Assembly (NCBI GenBank): GCA_016928235.1 | Contig: JAFGLD010000311.1 | Location: 1 to 40,094 of the forward strand | Source of the DNA: Anaerolineae bacterium | GTDB taxonomy: Bacteria; Chloroflexota; Anaerolineae; Aggregatilineales; UBA3940 | Reading direction: 5' to 3' | DNA: 40,094 nt | Shown here: positions 14,288 to 21,789 of the stretch, piece by piece | How positions within the stretch are numbered: position 1 is the stretch's first letter | Layout: each line of letters opens with the position of its first letter | Notes under the pieces: generated by a model | Told to the model about the DNA's origin: nothing | What the model saw: the letters and a program-made list of their open reading frames with translations, nothing else | The model's database searches: none | Position numbers and translations under genes: made by a program

Positions 14288-14746
14288 TTAATAGGGCAAC
14301 CCGGCAACGAGCGCCCACTCTTCACGGATGTAAGGGCTTCCGCTCATCAGAACGTCTTCCGGGCGGGAAAACCCTTCCTCATAGTTCAACGAGCGCCAGA
14401 AGCTGGTATAGCTGTTGTGCTCGGTCACCACGTCGGCGATCTTCTTGTCGATCAGATCTAGCAGGTCCTCGGCGTTCTGCTGGGTGTAGCTCACGTCGTT
14501 TGGCCCGGGCAGCGCCACGTAGGCCTGCACTCGCAAGCGCACGAAGGTGTCGAACTTGCTCTCTGCGCCGAAACCCTGCCGCCTGGGCCGGTTGGTGCCG
14601 TCCGAGAAGACCAGGATCACCGGCGACTGGTTCTCGATATCGACCGTGCTGTAGTTGTAGACCTTCACCACCGTGCCGCTCATGTCGATATCTATCAATG
14701 CCGCCAGTGCATCTCTGATTTCTTCTCTGTTCGGGCTATCTGCCAT
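14288..14746 (-). CDS. Tail terminator / tail completion protein, 152 aa
   Basis: The protein begins with a helix (REEIRDALAALIDIDM), continues in strands (VKVYNYSTVDIENQSPVIL, FVRLRVQAYVAL) and has a second helix (QNAEDLLDLIDKKIADVV). This order and size fit lambda U / HK97 gp11-type tail terminators, which cap the tail and join it to the head. It sits between the gp10-like gene and the tube gene, which is the standard order. Confidence 0.7.
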   Translation of the reverse strand: MADSPNREEIRDALAALIDIDMSGTVVKVYNYSTVDIENQSPVILVFSDGTNRPRRQGFGAESKFDTFVRLRVQAYVALPGPNDVSYTQQNAEDLLDLIDKKIADVVTEHNSYTSFWRSLNYEEGFSRPEDVLMSGSPYIREEWALVAGLPY

Positions 14747-15134
14747 TTCTCACACTCTCCACCAGCACATCCAGGCCGAGATTGCCTGCCCATTCGCCAC
14801 GCTCGTCGATCGTCCGCTTATAGAAGGCATGGTCGCCGCCCCGGTCATGTTCGTAAACGCCATATTCTGACGTCAGCGCATTGCTCCGTGGGTTCCTGGC
14901 CGAGGTGTCCAGGCTGATGATGCCCTCCTGACGGGCCGATACCAGCTCTACCCGATGCGAGGCCCGCAAAGCGCCGGTGTCTTCGTGGGTTATCGATATG
15001 GCATAACGTTGAGCAGCCAACGTCGTGTCTCGCACGGCTGTATTGAGATACGGACCGCGCAAGCCGGCGATCACCCGCTGGTTGTACGCTTGCAGCTCCT
15101 CAAGCCCATCGACCTCGCGATACTTCGCAGCCAT
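14736..15134 (-). CDS. HK97 gp10-like neck / tail completion protein, 132 aa
   Basis: The protein starts with DGLEELQAYNQRVIAGLRG and has TAVRDTTLAAQRYAISITHEDTGALRASHRVEL in the centre (quoted as one helical stretch followed by the DTGALRASH strand). TGALR is the hallmark of HK97 gp10-type proteins. The end has YGVYEHDRGGDHAFYKRTID. It overlaps the terminator gene by 11 bp and lies behind the head-closure gene. Role: joining of the finished head to the tail. Confidence 0.75.
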   Translation of the reverse strand: MAAKYREVDGLEELQAYNQRVIAGLRGPYLNTAVRDTTLAAQRYAISITHEDTGALRASHRVELVSARQEGIISLDTSARNPRSNALTSEYGVYEHDRGGDHAFYKRTIDERGEWAGNLGLDVLVESVRNGR

Positions 15135-15475
15135 CAGATCACCATCGTGTCTTCGACGATCAGCCTCAGCACATCATGCGTGCTGTCCCACCGCCAACTG
15201 CCGGCAGCTCGAACCACATAGTCCACACCATCCACTACCAGGATGTCCTTCTCGCGGATATCGAGGTCGCCATCCAGAAATGTTTGCAGTGCCTGGAACG
15301 GCTTGCTCAGCTCCAGCTCCTGCCGGATCTCCTCCGATACCGGGTCGAGCGGGAAGCACGGCAGCCCGGTCAGGTGCATCGTGGCCTCGGTGCGCTTGCC
15401 GTCAATGCCAATCGGCGATAGGCGCTTGACAGAGCATGTCAGGACGGCCATCCGGCGGAAGGCGACACTGGTCAT
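15134..15475 (-). CDS. Head closure (head-tail adaptor) protein, 113 aa
   Basis: Small beta-barrel-like protein: DILVVDGVDYVVRAAGSWRW and RLIVEDTMVI at the C-terminus are typical of SPP1 gp16-like or lambda FII-like head-closure proteins, which often carry a sentence such as 'dilvvdg.dyrVrav'. It is encoded just before the gp10-like gene. ATG at 15475 shares a base with the stop of the preceding gene (TGATG). Confidence 0.7.
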   Translation of the reverse strand: MTSVAFRRMAVLTCSVKRLSPIGIDGKRTEATMHLTGLPCFPLDPVSEEIRQELELSKPFQALQTFLDGDLDIREKDILVVDGVDYVVRAAGSWRWDSTHDVLRLIVEDTMVI

Positions 15476-15813
15476 CAGCTCACCGGCGTCAACGAGACGG
15501 CCGCGACGGTCACGCTGGTCACGCCATCATAGGTGACCTGGGAGTTCCCTGTTGCGTCGTTGTACGTCTCTTTCGGAAACGGCCCCGTCCACCGCTCTTC
15601 GCCGGCGGGGACGGTAACGGTCCTGTCAGTTACCGCCAGGCCGTCCTCCGTCTTCTGAGTAACGTAGGTAACCACATGCGGGCCGGCATCCCCGTTTTTG
15701 ACGACGTGGAACACGTTGCCTGCGTTAGCAAACTGATCTCCACCGCCAGCAGCTGCCTGAAACGACGGGTTCAGCCCGGAACGCGAGATAGCTTGAACAG
15801 TTAGTGTTGCCAT
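15475..15813 (-). CDS. Small beta-rich head-associated protein, 112 aa
   Basis: The start at 15813 (MATLTVQAISRSG) is chosen because GGAGG lies 8 nt upstream. An upstream start at 15864 has none. The sequence is strand-rich with the runs FHVVKNGDAGPHVVTYVTQK, DGLAVTDRTVTVPAGEERW and NSQVTYDGVTSVTVAA. It resembles small structural proteins encoded among head-completion genes of many siphoviruses. It may be a capsid decoration or neck protein with an immunoglobulin-like fold. The exact role is unproven. Confidence 0.6.
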   Translation of the reverse strand: MATLTVQAISRSGLNPSFQAAAGGGDQFANAGNVFHVVKNGDAGPHVVTYVTQKTEDGLAVTDRTVTVPAGEERWTGPFPKETYNDATGNSQVTYDGVTSVTVAAVSLTPVS

Positions 15814-15833
15814 GCATATCCTCCAAGATAGTG

Positions 15834-16445
15834 TTACAAATCGCGCCCAATCGGTTGCAGCCACTGCCTGGTCGCGCTGTCGATAGTGGCCGTCACCTTG
15901 ATGACATAGGCCGCGCCGTCGACGATCCGGTTAGAGCCTTCTGTATATCGGAAACTATCGGTGCTACCGACCTGTGTCATACCAGTCGCCGCCACCAGGT
16001 CGGCGCCGTCAGCAACCTGGTAGACCTGTATCTCTGGCGATGTAACCGATGCTGCATCAAGGACGTTGCCGTTCTTGAAGAACGCAGCCACGTAGCGGTC
16101 TTCGCCAGCCGTCTCATCATCGATGTACCAGACCTTGGCCTGGTAGGTGTCATCGTAGGTGGCAAGCAAGAGGGCCTGGTCTTCCCATGTCTTCACTGTG
16201 GTCTGGTCAACAAGTACAACGGATACCAAATCGGCGCTCATCTCCGTTGCAGTCAATGTCAGCTTGTAGAGACCGTTTCCGATCTCCGTTGGTAGATTGG
16301 TCGTATTCGCGACGGATCCACCATCCTTGCTAACAACCACGTCACCAGAGGCAAAAGACAGCCCTGTTGCAAAGTCAATTGACCCCCGCTCAATGAGCGG
16401 AAAGATAACGACGGCTTCAACTCCCTTCGGTCGAACTATTTCCAT
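15834..16445 (-). CDS. Structural beta-protein, neck or decoration, 203 aa
   Basis: The N-terminal domain has the order FPLIERGSIDFATGLSFASG, DVVVSKDGGSVANTTNLPTE, IGNGLYKLTLTATEMSADL. This pattern is shared by many phage fibre-base and decoration proteins. The C-terminal 90 residues are a second strand-rich domain. It abuts the LamG-domain gene and probably works with it, for instance as the anchoring base of a capsid or neck appendage. That is inference from adjacency. Confidence 0.55.
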   Translation of the reverse strand: MEIVRPKGVEAVVIFPLIERGSIDFATGLSFASGDVVVSKDGGSVANTTNLPTEIGNGLYKLTLTATEMSADLVSVVLVDQTTVKTWEDQALLLATYDDTYQAKVWYIDDETAGEDRYVAAFFKNGNVLDAASVTSPEIQVYQVADGADLVAATGMTQVGSTDSFRYTEGSNRIVDGAAYVIKVTATIDSATRQWLQPIGRDL

Positions 16446-17852
16446 TTACGTACCTCTCCCTACGCCTCTCGCGATACCGCGACGGGTTCTATTGTTCACG
16501 GCACCAAACGGAAACAGTCCTGGACGCTCAACGGTTTGAGATATTCTGGACTTCTCGTCTGTGGTCAACAACCGCTTCCAGAAATACACCTCATCAATAC
16601 TTCCCCTCAACCCAACTGTCGTGCTGTTTCTACCATCCATCGTACCTATGTCGAACTCATCACTCGTAGCTATCGGTGAGGTTCCACTCGAATCAACGTC
16701 AAGATATGTGTTGTCAATTAGAATACCAGCCTCACCGATATACGGATCGTGCCAGGCACAGATGTGATACCACGTGTCCAGCGCCGGCGAGCCAAGTGCG
16801 TTTGCCACAGCGGCGTAGCGACTACCCGGATCCCACACAAACCTGTCTGCACTGTTGTCGTAATATAATAGGTAGTCGTCGGTTCCGGAAGCAGTCAAAT
16901 GCTTGCTGACAATTCCCTGATAATACGCCGGCTTTGACGTTAGTTTTACCCAGCACGAGAATGTGAATGGTTCGTCGCCAACTTTCAAGATATCGTTGCT
17001 TGCATGATACATCGCCTTTGCAGCGTCGCATACCAATGCGTTACCACGAAAGTTGGGCTGTGTCTCAAAGCCTGGAGCATTCCATGCAGTAAGATCGTTT
17101 CCGCTTACACCGTCTCTTCCGTCTTCACGATCAAACAACCAAGCCCCAACCAATCCATCACGAATGTCGATCCTCCATGGATAGCTGATGCCCTCTAGTC
17201 CAACTTGGTAAAGTGCTGTTTTCTCGCCAGATGTCAGCAATCGCTTCCAGAAGCTAGGCGCGTCAACTGCCCCATCAAGGTAATCTTCCGCACCAACATA
17301 TTCACGAGCACCGATCACAAAAGTTGCCGAGGTACCACCCGGAACAGTACTTCCTGTCGCCATGGTATTTTCGTACATGTCGTTTACTCGGATACCAATC
17401 TCGTTTCCGGCTGCATCGTGCCACACAACGATGTGGTACCAGGTATCTAAGGCCGGTGCTCCAAGTGCATCTGACAACACAGCCACGGCCGCATCGGCAT
17501 TCGTGATTATCCCAAAGTCGAATCTGTCCGTCGTGTTCCACATCAAACACCACTCACGAAAACCAGCAACATCTTTCGCGGCGATCGTCATCCGCGCAGG
17601 CTTTGATGTCAACTTCACCCAACACGAGAATGTAAAGTCTATATCACCAGTAGTTAGATCTGAGTTTGTAGCAATATACAAGCACTGGCTACTCGCCCGT
17701 ACGAACTGACAAGCGTTGCCAATCACGCCCGTCACAGCAGCCGGTGTGTTGTATGCAGTGAGGTCATTTGTCCTATGAGAGTCAACACGGCCACTTGCAC
17801 CATCTTCCTCCAGCGACCAATGAGCAACCAGACCGTCGATTAACGTCGTCAT
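16446..17852 (-). CDS. Tandem LamG/concanavalin-like protein, 468 aa
   Basis: Two concanavalin-like (LamG_3 type) domains lie in tandem at about residues 8-215 and 233-440. Each begins with a 'GLVAHWSLEEDG / GLVGAWLFDRED' start. Each has the shared FTFSCWVKLTSKPA strand, then DTWYHI.. WHD, and ends with SFWKRLLTSGEK or YFWKRLLTTDEK. The two halves are clearly a duplication. The C-terminal tail is basic (NNRTRRGIARGVGRG). LamG domains bind carbohydrate, so adhesion to host glycans or mucus is likely. Its place between connector and head-closure genes, far from the tail tip, points to a head or neck appendage. Confidence 0.8.
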   Translation of the reverse strand: MTTLIDGLVAHWSLEEDGASGRVDSHRTNDLTAYNTPAAVTGVIGNACQFVRASSQCLYIATNSDLTTGDIDFTFSCWVKLTSKPARMTIAAKDVAGFREWCLMWNTTDRFDFGIITNADAAVAVLSDALGAPALDTWYHIVVWHDAAGNEIGIRVNDMYENTMATGSTVPGGTSATFVIGAREYVGAEDYLDGAVDAPSFWKRLLTSGEKTALYQVGLEGISYPWRIDIRDGLVGAWLFDREDGRDGVSGNDLTAWNAPGFETQPNFRGNALVCDAAKAMYHASNDILKVGDEPFTFSCWVKLTSKPAYYQGIVSKHLTASGTDDYLLYYDNSADRFVWDPGSRYAAVANALGSPALDTWYHICAWHDPYIGEAGILIDNTYLDVDSSGTSPIATSDEFDIGTMDGRNSTTVGLRGSIDEVYFWKRLLTTDEKSRISQTVERPGLFPFGAVNNRTRRGIARGVGRGT

Positions 17853-18265
17853 CAGTTTACCCCTCCCGTTTCGACATCGTCGGAGGCAACATCGTCAGAG
17901 TACCCGTCGACACGCATCACGCCGGCGCTGATCATCCCACCCTCGCCATAGCCGTACTGCCTGCGCAGCTCAGCGGCGCTCGCCCGCCATTCGGCGGCAA
18001 CTTTACCCAGGTCTTCCCGGCGCGGCCCGACGGCAATATTAGCCACCCGCGCCCACTGTCTGGCCAGAGCCTCGCAGGCTGCGGCGGCGGCTCTCAGCTC
18101 GTCATCGCTCTCGCGGTCAAGGAAGATGGTAATCTCCTCGTCGGACAGATTGCTGCCGCTCGGAGTAACGCCATCGTTTTCGACGGTATCGCCGATTTCC
18201 AGGCGAACACGGCTGATAAGGGCAACCTGAGCGTCTGAACTCGCGAGATCGTAAGTGAAGGTCAC
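17852..18265 (-). CDS. Head-tail connector protein (gp6/gp15-like), 137 aa
   Basis: The helical protein has the order VALISRVRLEIGDT, SDEEITIFLDRESDDELRAA, AAACEALARQWARVANIAVG and an AAEWRASAAELRRQYG helix. This is the classical arrangement of HK97 gp6 / SPP1 gp15-like adaptors, which form a ring below the portal. Its stop overlaps the start of the LamG gene (TGATG). Confidence 0.8.
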   Translation of the reverse strand: MTFTYDLASSDAQVALISRVRLEIGDTVENDGVTPSGSNLSDEEITIFLDRESDDELRAAAAACEALARQWARVANIAVGPRREDLGKVAAEWRASAAELRRQYGYGEGGMISAGVMRVDGYSDDVASDDVETGGVN

Positions 18266-18268
18266 AGC

Positions 18269-18544
18269 TTAGCCTCTTTTCTTGCGCTGCTCGATTGGCG
18301 CATTGCCTACGTCACCCTGTTCTTCCTGGTCCACATCGTCTCCCGCCGCTTCCTGTTCTGGCTGCTGGTTATCGACCGGCTTCTCCTGCTCGACTGGCGC
18401 ATCGTTAGTCGTTGCGCACTTCTCGCATAAACCCTGGCCAGATCGAGCCTCGTCCTCGTTATTGGCGAACCACCAATCTTCCTTCTTGACGGGCGTTCCA
18501 CACTGCGAGCATGTATTCGGTAGTCCTCGTGTCGTCTTCGTCAT
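18269..18544 (-). CDS. Small zinc-ribbon protein in the head operon, 91 aa
   Basis: The start at 18544 (MTKTTRGLPN) has GAGAGGA upstream. CSQCG and CEKC, about 25 residues apart, make one zinc-binding site. The remainder is an acidic Gln/Glu-rich tail (NQQPEQEAAGDDVDQEEQG) that ends in basic RKKRG. Such small proteins just after the capsid gene are common in actinobacterial and other siphoviruses, with no known function. Confidence 0.6.
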   Translation of the reverse strand: MTKTTRGLPNTCSQCGTPVKKEDWWFANNEDEARSGQGLCEKCATTNDAPVEQEKPVDNQQPEQEAAGDDVDQEEQGDVGNAPIEQRKKRG

Positions 18545-18612
18545 GCCGTCCTCTCTATCTATGGCAGGGGGACAATCATTCATATCCCCCTGCCGGAACT
18601 CTACAATCAGAT

Positions 18613-19716
18613 TTAGCTGATGGTTGGGCTCACATAGTCGCCGGCTCCGGCGACGTACACACACACACCGTTGGAGCGATCCTCTCCTACGCCAAAGCCG
18701 TACTCGGCATACATGACGGCCATCAGCTGAGGCGCGTTGATCCAGTTGCCAGGCACGAGCTGCCAGCCGAAGCCAACCTTGGGATCGATGCGCATCCGGA
18801 CAGGGTTGCGCGGATCCAGAAGGCCGTAGCTCTTGTACAACCCATAGTAGGCAGTCGGCAGCCGGGGCGTCGCCCAAAGCCTGCAGATGCCATAGCCGGT
18901 CTCAATGGCACCCATGTATTCGTTAATTCCCTGCATAGCCGCGCGATCAGAGCCCGTCCCGTATACCACGCCAGCCCACTCGGGAGCCTTGAACTTCGGG
19001 AACGTGGTGGTGTTGGTCCAGGTCGCGATGTCAGCGCGCGGGATGATCAGCTCATACGGCGCCTGGTGGCCGTGTTCCTGAAGATGCTCCACATGGGTCT
19101 CCAGATCAGCAGCCGTGACGGCAGCGATCCGGAGGAAGTGGTCATGGGTATACAAGAACGTCTCACCCTCTGGCGATTGCGGGGGAACGTAGTTAGCATC
19201 GGTCGCGCCGCCGTCCGCCAGGGGCACAGAGGCATTAGCCGTCGATCCTACCGACTCGCCTGCCATCAGGAAGAAGCGCCGCAGCGCCATTTGCTGAAAG
19301 TGGTTGCGCATATCGCTAACAGCAGAGCGCACATCGGTATCCAGCTTGGCCCGGCGTGCCTTGCGCAGATACATCATCGTCCAGCCAAGCGCCCGATCGT
19401 AGGGACGAATGGGGAGGCTATGGCCGGTCGTCGCGCCCCGCTTAGGAGTGGGAACGCTGTACTCTGTTGCTTCCTCGACCCCGTTGCTAACGCCGACGGG
19501 GTACTCTACTTCGACGCTGTCCTGGACGGCGACTAGGCCGGAGTAATGCGCTCCGGTGACCAGACTGTTGTTCAGAACGCTCAAACCGGACTGAACATCA
19601 GCAACGATTTGGTCAAACGTTGCGCCGTCGGCCAGTGCCACCTTCTTGATTTCGGTCAAATCCCACAGACTCGGCAGCGCCAGGTCTTTGAGATCAGCAG
19701 GTCCTAAAGTAGCCAT
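18613..19716 (-). CDS. Major capsid protein, 367 aa
   Basis: Located after portal, scaffold and decoration genes, as expected for the capsid gene. The protein has a helical N-arm (LKDLALPSLWDLTEIKKVAL), a central spine-helix region (LRKARRAKLDTDVRSAVSDM, RNHFQQMALRRFFLMAGES) and the C-terminal strand region (NPVRMRIDPKVGFGWQLVP). Length fits an HK97-fold capsid protein without a cleaved delta domain, consistent with a separate scaffold gene. Confidence 0.85.
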   Translation of the reverse strand: MATLGPADLKDLALPSLWDLTEIKKVALADGATFDQIVADVQSGLSVLNNSLVTGAHYSGLVAVQDSVEVEYPVGVSNGVEEATEYSVPTPKRGATTGHSLPIRPYDRALGWTMMYLRKARRAKLDTDVRSAVSDMRNHFQQMALRRFFLMAGESVGSTANASVPLADGGATDANYVPPQSPEGETFLYTHDHFLRIAAVTAADLETHVEHLQEHGHQAPYELIIPRADIATWTNTTTFPKFKAPEWAGVVYGTGSDRAAMQGINEYMGAIETGYGICRLWATPRLPTAYYGLYKSYGLLDPRNPVRMRIDPKVGFGWQLVPGNWINAPQLMAVMYAEYGFGVGEDRSNGVCVYVAGAGDYVSPTIS

Positions 19717-19756
19717 GATATTGTTGCTCCTGTCTCTCTATAGACTTGGGCCCCGA

Positions 19757-20185
19757 TTAGAGGGCGGTGAAGATGTCGGTGAACGGCATCACGAGAATGG
19801 TGGTCGCATTGAGCGCCACACCAACGATCCAGGCAAAGTCACCCGAAGCACCCGCCGGGCGAGTGTCCGCGATACGACCAGCGGTGACGCTCGCGTAGAC
19901 CAGCGTTCCGGGTGTCATGCCCGAAAAGCCGGTGACCCGACAGCCGGGGCCGGCGATGTCCAGCATGTCCTGATCGGCGCAGGTCGTCACCCCGTTGGGA
20001 GCCGAGACGACAATGCCAACAACCTGAGCCGAAGCCGCAGCATCAGCATCGCCCTGCTCGACGTCGCCGTCAGCAGCGACGTATACAGCATGCCCAACCG
20101 GAATAGCTGCACCGGCCTTTATTCGAAAAGGCTGAACACCGGGAAGAACCCGGATATCGGCGCCAGTAAAAGCTACATCTGCCAT
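19757..20185 (-). CDS. Head decoration protein (DUF2190-like), 142 aa
   Basis: The order FRIKAGAAIPVGHAVYVAAD, DGDVEQGDADAAASAQVVGI and PGTLVYASVTAGRIADTRPA fits DUF2190-type proteins. Each repeats a beta-turn motif that stabilises capsids. It lies next to the capsid gene and after the scaffold gene, the usual location of decoration proteins. Confidence 0.75.
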   Translation of the reverse strand: MADVAFTGADIRVLPGVQPFRIKAGAAIPVGHAVYVAADGDVEQGDADAAASAQVVGIVVSAPNGVTTCADQDMLDIAGPGCRVTGFSGMTPGTLVYASVTAGRIADTRPAGASGDFAWIVGVALNATTILVMPFTDIFTAL

Positions 20186-20238
20186 AGTAGTTACTCCTTG
20201 CCCCGCTCTGGGGCTGCTAGTAGTCTGTCAAGTACGGA

Positions 20239-20925
20239 CTAGATGCCAAAGCGTCGCTTGATGCTATCCTCGTCGACCTGCTTGCTCTTGTCCGCGTTGG
20301 TCCGGCTGTCGATGTCTGGCTTATCGCCGTTATCGATCAGATAAGACTTTGTTTTGGCCAGGCGTTTGAGCATCTCGTCCAGGCCTTTGACCTTGCCGCT
20401 CTCGTCGAACTCGGCGTTATCCAGCTCGTTCTTTAGGTGGATGATCGCATCCTCAGGATCGCGGAACTTCAGAGCGCGTGCTGCTCGCTCTACGTCGTGT
20501 CCGATCCGCAAGCTGCGTATCTCCGCGTCCCGCTGGTTGACGGCCGTCTCCAGCTCGGTCGTTCGTTCGGTCGCCTTGTCCAGATCTGACTTCTCGGCAT
20601 CCTGGCGCTTCTTGAGATCGGACAGAGCGTCTTTTAGCTCCTTCTCACTCTTGAAGCCCAGCGGACCGAGTAGCTCCGAGCGCATGTACTGCTTGGCGCG
20701 CTCTGGGATAAGCTTGTTTAGCTTTTCCTGGAGCTTCGCGTCTTCGTCCTGGCTCTTGTCCGGCTGTTTGCCCCCGTCTCCGGGTTGACCGCCGCCGTCT
20801 GCGTCGCCTGCACCACCATCGCCGCCGGCAGGAGGAACGTCACCGCTGCCACCTGATCCGCTGTCCGTTGGCGCATCGAAGCACAAGCCAAACAACCATG
20901 GATTGAAAGACATACCCATCAACAT
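20239..20925 (-). CDS. Capsid scaffolding protein, 228 aa
   Basis: A Gly/Asp-rich disordered N-terminus (GDGGAGDADGGGQPGDGGKQ) is followed by a long charged coiled coil (SEKELKDALSDLKKRQDAEK, ERTTELETAVNQRDAEI). The short basic C-terminus (SIKRRFGI) would contact the capsid protein. Such an arrangement is that of SPP1/phi29-like scaffolds. AAAGGA lies 7 nt before the ATG. It precedes the decoration and capsid genes. Confidence 0.8.
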   Translation of the reverse strand: MLMGMSFNPWLFGLCFDAPTDSGSGGSGDVPPAGGDGGAGDADGGGQPGDGGKQPDKSQDEDAKLQEKLNKLIPERAKQYMRSELLGPLGFKSEKELKDALSDLKKRQDAEKSDLDKATERTTELETAVNQRDAEIRSLRIGHDVERAARALKFRDPEDAIIHLKNELDNAEFDESGKVKGLDEMLKRLAKTKSYLIDNGDKPDIDSRTNADKSKQVDEDSIKRRFGI

Positions 20926-20968
20926 ACTCTTATCCTTTCCGGCTTATACCGTCGCCGTGACGTCTCGA

Positions 20969-21613
20969 TTAAACTCTTCCGGGCTGATACGGCCCGCCTG
21001 CAGCGAGTGATTTGCAATCATCGCAACTCTCGCCGGGATTCAGCTTCCAATGGATGCCATCCTCGTGCTCGACCAGCTCACAGTTGCACTTGCCATAACA
21101 CGTCGTCTTGCCGTCTCTGGGCACCTGGTTGAGTGCCGGAAGACTTCTCCACTCAGGACGGCGCCTCTGCAACGCCCATTCTCGGGTGTAGGCCTGCTCG
21201 CAGGCCCGTCCGTAGTTTCCAATCCGGTAGATTGCCTGAGCCTCGCTCACCCTGCCGCCGGCGATGCCTTCCGCGAACTGCTGTAACCAACGGAACTCAT
21301 CGGCCAGGTTTCCACCTACACGTCCAAGCGCCTGGCTGTTCATCGCCGATTTGCCGCCCCTGGCAAACATCGCATTGGCCAGGTGGGCGTCTTTTAGCTC
21401 AGCGGCGACGGCCAGCTGCCACTGTTGGAGGTCGATGGCGCCGGAGTATAGCTGTCTCGTCATCTGCTCCAGCGTCCGGATCGAGGCCGCCTTCAGCCTG
21501 TCAAGCTCGCCGGTGATGTTGTTCTTCGAGACAAAGCGCCGGCTGCCAGCATCGAGCCATCTATGCGATCCAGTGTTGTAAAGGTACCTGGTGAAGACAT
21601 CCGTCAGGCTCAT
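20969..21613 (-). CDS. MuF-like minor head protein, 214 aa
   Basis: The central helices (ASIRTLEQMTRQLYSGAIDL, QQWQLAVAAELKDAHLANAM) and the end motif with cysteines (TCYGKCNCELVEHED, then ESCDDCKSLA) match phage head proteins of the Mu gpF / SPP1 gp7 type. These attach to the portal and may travel with the DNA. The C-terminal cysteines likely bind zinc. No toxin domain is attached. The ATG overlaps the stop of the 59-aa gene as ATGA. Confidence 0.75.
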   Translation of the reverse strand: MSLTDVFTRYLYNTGSHRWLDAGSRRFVSKNNITGELDRLKAASIRTLEQMTRQLYSGAIDLQQWQLAVAAELKDAHLANAMFARGGKSAMNSQALGRVGGNLADEFRWLQQFAEGIAGGRVSEAQAIYRIGNYGRACEQAYTREWALQRRRPEWRSLPALNQVPRDGKTTCYGKCNCELVEHEDGIHWKLNPGESCDDCKSLAAGGPYQPGRV

Positions 21614-21789
21614 CCAAGCGCCCCCTGCCAGTCCTCACTCACGTTCTCGTCGAACCAGCTGACGGCGCCGTCGACGTCACGCTCTGTCAGCTTTGCCAGT
21701 GCCAGCAGCCGTTTCAGGTCGACCGGCTCACCGAAGTCTGGCTTCTCATCGGCCTGGCCGGCGCCGGTCTCAGGCGGCTTGTCTGGCAT
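21610..21789 (-). CDS. 59-aa acidic protein between portal and minor head genes
   Basis: A 60-codon frame starts at the ATG at 21789, inside the last 20 bp of the portal gene, and its TGA overlaps the start of the minor head gene. The sequence (VDLKRLLALAKLTERDVDGA, then VSWFDENVSEDWQGALG) has a clear amphipathic helix and no rare-codon runs. Small proteins at this position exist in many phages, with unknown roles. Coupling at both ends makes it credible. Confidence 0.65.
   Translation of the reverse strand: MPDKPPETGAGQADEKPDFGEPVDLKRLLALAKLTERDVDGAVSWFDENVSEDWQGALG

Noticed and set aside
18511..19536. A 341-codon plus-strand frame opposite the major capsid gene
   Set aside because: It is antisense to the capsid coding region, with no domain and no promoter.
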